A stretch of 64,000 nucleotides of DNA from Mangrovimonas sp. TPBH4. Its GTDB lineage: Bacteria; Bacteroidota; Bacteroidia; Flavobacteriales; Flavobacteriaceae. Positions 61,452-64,000 of the stretch are shown piece after piece. The number at the start of each line of letters is the position of its first letter. Position 1 is the first letter of the stretch. A program made the position numbers and the translations under genes. The notes below the pieces were generated by a model. That model searched no databases. It was given only the letters and a program-made list of their open reading frames with translations, and was not told the origin of the DNA. The stretch spans positions 1-64,000 of the forward strand of contig NZ_LBIO01000055.1 in the NCBI RefSeq assembly GCF_001280505.1, written 5' to 3'.

Positions 61452-62429
61452 ATGAAAACAATTCAATTCAGAGAAGCTGTTTGCGAGGCCATGAGTGAGG
61501 AAATGCGTAGAGATGAGAGCATTTACTTAATGGGCGAAGAAGTCGCAGAATACAACGGTGCTTACAAGGCATCAAAAGGAATGTTGGATGAATTTGGCCC
61601 GAAGCGTGTGATAGATACCCCTATTGCTGAGCTTGGTTTTGCCGGAATCGCAGTAGGTTCAACAATGACCGGAAATAGACCAATTGTTGAGTTTATGACA
61701 TTTAACTTCTCTTTGGTTGGAATTGATCAAATTATAAACAACGCGGCTAAAATCAGACAAATGTCTGGTGGACAGTTCAAGTGTCCTATCGTATTCCGCG
61801 GACCTACAGCTTCTGCAGGTCAGTTGGCGGCAACACACTCCCAGGCTTTTGAAAGTTGGTATGCCAACACGCCGGGTCTTAAAGTAGTTGTGCCTTCAAA
61901 TCCTTACGATGCTAAAGGGCTTTTAAAATCAGCCATCCGTGATGACGATCCAGTAATTTTCATGGAAAGTGAGCAAATGTATGGAGATAAAGGAGAAGTG
62001 CCAGAAGGAGAGTACACCATTCCATTGGGAGTAGCTGACATCAAGCGAGAAGGAACAGATGTTACCATTGTTTCTTTTGGTAAAATCATTAAGGAAGCTT
62101 ACGTGGCTGCCGATGAGTTGGCAAAAGAAGGGATTTCATGTGAAATCATCGATTTGCGTACCATACGCCCACTAGATAAGGCTGCTATATTGGCTTCCGT
62201 TAAGAAGACCAACAGACTGGTAGTATTGGAAGAGGCTTGGCCGTTTGGAAACGTTTCTACTGAAATTACTTATATTGTACAATCTGAGGCTTTCGATTAT
62301 TTGGATGCGCCAGTTGTAAAAATTAACACAGCCGATACACCTGCACCATATTCTCCGGTATTATTGGAACAGTGGTTGCCTAACAGTACCGATGTTGTGA
62401 AAGCTGTAAAAAAGGTAATGTATAAATAA
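61452..62429 (+). CDS. pdhB: Pyruvate dehydrogenase E1 component, beta subunit
   Basis: 325 residues. LMGEEVAEYNGAYKASKGM, FAGIAVGSTMTGNRPIVEFM (quoted in part as MTGNRPIVEFM), HSQAFESWYANTPGLKVVVPS and a C-terminal NSTDVVKAVKKVMYK are standard for the beta chain of the thiamine-diphosphate E1 enzyme. The alpha subunit is not next to it in this window, and the next gene is unrelated. A branched-chain or acetoin E1 beta is less likely. Confidence 0.93.
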   Translation: MKTIQFREAVCEAMSEEMRRDESIYLMGEEVAEYNGAYKASKGMLDEFGPKRVIDTPIAELGFAGIAVGSTMTGNRPIVEFMTFNFSLVGIDQIINNAAKIRQMSGGQFKCPIVFRGPTASAGQLAATHSQAFESWYANTPGLKVVVPSNPYDAKGLLKSAIRDDDPVIFMESEQMYGDKGEVPEGEYTIPLGVADIKREGTDVTIVSFGKIIKEAYVAADELAKEGISCEIIDLRTIRPLDKAAILASVKKTNRLVVLEEAWPFGNVSTEITYIVQSEAFDYLDAPVVKINTADTPAPYSPVLLEQWLPNSTDVVKAVKKVMYK

Positions 62430-62451
62430 AACGCAGTTTTTTGCGTTATAT

Positions 62452-62489
62452 AAACTTCATTGGCATATTTGTGCTGATGAAGTTTTTTT
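62452..62489 (+). terminator. Terminator-like hairpin after pdhB
   Basis: AAACTTCAT (62452-62460) pairs with ATGAAGTTT (62477-62485), followed by T to 62489. A smaller hairpin AACGCA/TGCGTT lies just before (62431-62448). The T run ends 4 bp before the ATG of the next gene. Confidence 0.65.
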
Positions 62490-62493
62490 GCTT

Positions 62494-64000
62494 ATGAACA
62501 TAAAACTATTTTCTCTATTCTTTTTCTTCGGACTTTTATTTGGATTTTCACAAACCAAAGTAAGTGGATATGTAATAGATGAAAACAACCAACCCGTGGC
62601 TTATGCCAATGTAATTTTTAAAGGATCTACAGAAGGAACCATCTCCAACGAAGAGGGCCGTTTCTATCTGGAATCCGATAGTAATTGGGATACAATAACA
62701 GTCTCTTTTCTAGGGTATGAAACCCTGGAACTCAACTTGCCCAAGCGTGTCAACTATAATTTAAACCTGGTACTTAAGGAAGAAGCTGCCTCTTTGGATG
62801 AGGTGGTAATTATCACTGGTAAGCAATCCAAAAAGGAATCTGAGAATCCTGCCATTGGTATCTTAAAGAAAATATGGGCTAATAAGCGATCCAACGGACT
62901 TCGTATGTTTAAACAGTACGAGTACGATAAATATGAAAAGGTTGAGTTTGACATTAATACTATAGACAGTGCTTTTATGGATAAAAACCTGTTCAAGGGC
63001 ATGGAGTTTGTTTTTGAGCAAGTGGATACTTCCAAGGTCACGGGGAAAACCTATCTGCCAATATTCATTAATGAAGCTGCTAGTAGAGTCTATGGAGATA
63101 ATGTTATCAAGAAAGAAAAAGAAGAGTTAAAGGGGAATAAAAATTCTGGGTTTAGCGATAACCAAGCGCTGATAGATTTTGTGGACGACCTTTATGCTGA
63201 TTATGATGTTTATGATAACTATTTAAAGTTTTTTGACAAGAGCTTTGTGAGTCCCTTATCAAAGACAGGAATCAATACTTATAATTATGTCCTTTCAGAT
63301 AGTGCCTTTATCGATAATAAATGGTGCTACAATATAATTTATTACCCAAGACGTAAAAATGAGTTGACCTTTAAAGGAGATTTTTGGGTGGCCGATACCA
63401 CGTTTGCCATTAAGGAAATCAACATGCAAGCTTCTAAAAGTGCCAACATCAACTGGGTAAAGGAAATTTATATTGAACAGGAGTTTGAGGTGCTCAATGA
63501 TTCGGTATTTTTAATCAAGAGGGATTATTTCATGTCTGATTTTGCCTTTCAAAAAAAGGAAAAGGCAAAAGGGGTATATGGAAAACGAACAACCCTTTAC
63601 AACAACTATAAGTTTGATGAGCCCAAAGATCCAAAATTCTATTTGGAAGAAGTGTTCGATTTCAATCAGGAAATCTATAACCGGGACGAAGAGTTTTGGG
63701 CACAAAACCGATTGGAAAGTCTAAATAAGGATGAGCAGGGGGTCTATAAAATGTTGGATACCCTAAAAACGGTTAAAAAGTTCCAACGAGTCTACAATAC
63801 AGTGAGCATGTTTGCTTCGGGTTACAAAGAATTTCCTGCGTTACACTTTGATTACGGACCTATTTTTTCAACTTTTGGATACAACGATGTAGAAGGCTTT
63901 AGGCTTCGTGCTGGAGGGCGCACTTATTTTGGTTACAACGATTTGTGGCGTGTTGAAGGGTTTACGGCGTACGGATTTAAGGACAACAAATTTAAATATG
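62494..64000 (+). CDS. DUF5686/CarboxypepD_reg-like envelope protein, 3' partial
   Basis: The frame is open from the ATG at 62494 to the end of the window (502 codons visible). Signal peptide: MNIKLFSLFFFFGLLFGFSQ. Residues ~22-100 are a CarboxypepD_reg-like domain (VSGYVIDENNQPVAYANVIF, then EGRFYLES, SFLGYETLEL and SLDEVVIITG). The rest (KQYEYDKYEKVEFDIN, VYGDNVIKKEKEE, FALHFDYGP-like and FRLRAGGRTYFGYNDLWRVE, quoted in part as FRLRAGGRTYFGYND) follows the DUF5686 pattern, which is expected to continue as outer-membrane beta strands. Function unknown. Confidence 0.88.
   Translation, partial: MNIKLFSLFFFFGLLFGFSQTKVSGYVIDENNQPVAYANVIFKGSTEGTISNEEGRFYLESDSNWDTITVSFLGYETLELNLPKRVNYNLNLVLKEEAASLDEVVIITGKQSKKESENPAIGILKKIWANKRSNGLRMFKQYEYDKYEKVEFDINTIDSAFMDKNLFKGMEFVFEQVDTSKVTGKTYLPIFINEAASRVYGDNVIKKEKEELKGNKNSGFSDNQALIDFVDDLYADYDVYDNYLKFFDKSFVSPLSKTGINTYNYVLSDSAFIDNKWCYNIIYYPRRKNELTFKGDFWVADTTFAIKEINMQASKSANINWVKEIYIEQEFEVLNDSVFLIKRDYFMSDFAFQKKEKAKGVYGKRTTLYNNYKFDEPKDPKFYLEEVFDFNQEIYNRDEEFWAQNRLESLNKDEQGVYKMLDTLKTVKKFQRVYNTVSMFASGYKEFPALHFDYGPIFSTFGYNDVEGFRLRAGGRTYFGYNDLWRVEGFTAYGFKDNKFKY

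Noticed and set aside
1-64000. CRISPR arrays, tRNA/rRNA genes, insertion sequences, phage or integrative elements
   Set aside because: No repeat-spacer pattern, no transposase or integrase motifs, and no tRNA-like cloverleaf were noticed in the gaps between genes.

Overview
The window looks like a chromosomal segment of a member of the Flavobacteriia (phylum Bacteroidota). The signs are AT-rich intergenic DNA, a SusC/SusD pair, a type IX secretion sorting domain, a DUF5686/CarboxypepD_reg protein, WG repeats, candidate promoters of the TTTG / TAnnTTTG type, and above all a flexirubin-type pigment cluster. No tRNA, rRNA, insertion sequence, integrase, phage gene or CRISPR array was seen. About 58 protein genes are called, two of them cut by the window edges.

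Region 1 (about 627-33893) is a large biosynthetic cluster of about 34 genes. A flavin-dependent halogenase-like gene is divergent at the left edge. The rest runs on the + strand, usually with 0-30 bp gaps or short overlaps. It carries a tyrosine ammonia-lyase-like enzyme (starter p-coumarate), a phenylacetate-CoA-ligase-like activating enzyme, two acyl carrier proteins, three ketosynthases with intact Cys-His-His, a Cys-less chain-length-factor-like partner, a truncated ketosynthase-like protein, a ketoreductase, three hotdog dehydratase-like proteins, a thioesterase and a methyltransferase. It also has the dialkylresorcinol enzymes DarA and DarB, an LpxL-like acyltransferase, a CrtI-like oxidoreductase and a cupin protein. 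Export and envelope genes lie among them: an ABC-2 transporter, a LolA-like protein, a lipoprotein, a beta-barrel protein, a GT2-DUF2062 protein, an MMPL-PlsC fusion and a lipoprotein Ntn hydrolase. Together they read as a machine that builds an aryl polyene acid and a dialkylresorcinol, joins them as an ester (flexirubin), decorates the product and delivers it to the outer membrane. A WG-repeat gene with its own candidate promoter sits inside the cluster. No phosphopantetheinyl transferase gene was recognised; a fabD lies outside the cluster at 51600-52493.

Region 2 (34070-41254) holds a sodium/solute symporter, an Ala/Glu-rich lipoprotein, waaA (Kdo transferase) and a small operon of a DegT-type aminotransferase, galE and a secreted amidohydrolase.

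Region 3 (41363-50667) is an uptake locus: a membrane-embedded AraC-type regulator, SusC, SusD, a surface lipoprotein and an arylsulfotransferase-like protein with a T9SS sorting domain. It has no recognisable glycoside hydrolase. A 24-bp element is present in two near-identical copies, one upstream of the regulator and one upstream of susC.

Region 4 (50871-64000) is mostly core genes: fabD-lspA, a FAD-dependent dehydrogenase, dihydrofolate reductase fused to a two-helix membrane anchor, a stand-alone E-set (glycogen-binding-like) protein, thyA, a NupC-type nucleoside transporter with an added N-terminal domain, a bifunctional nuclease, etfB-etfA, pdhB and the start of a DUF5686 protein running off the right edge.
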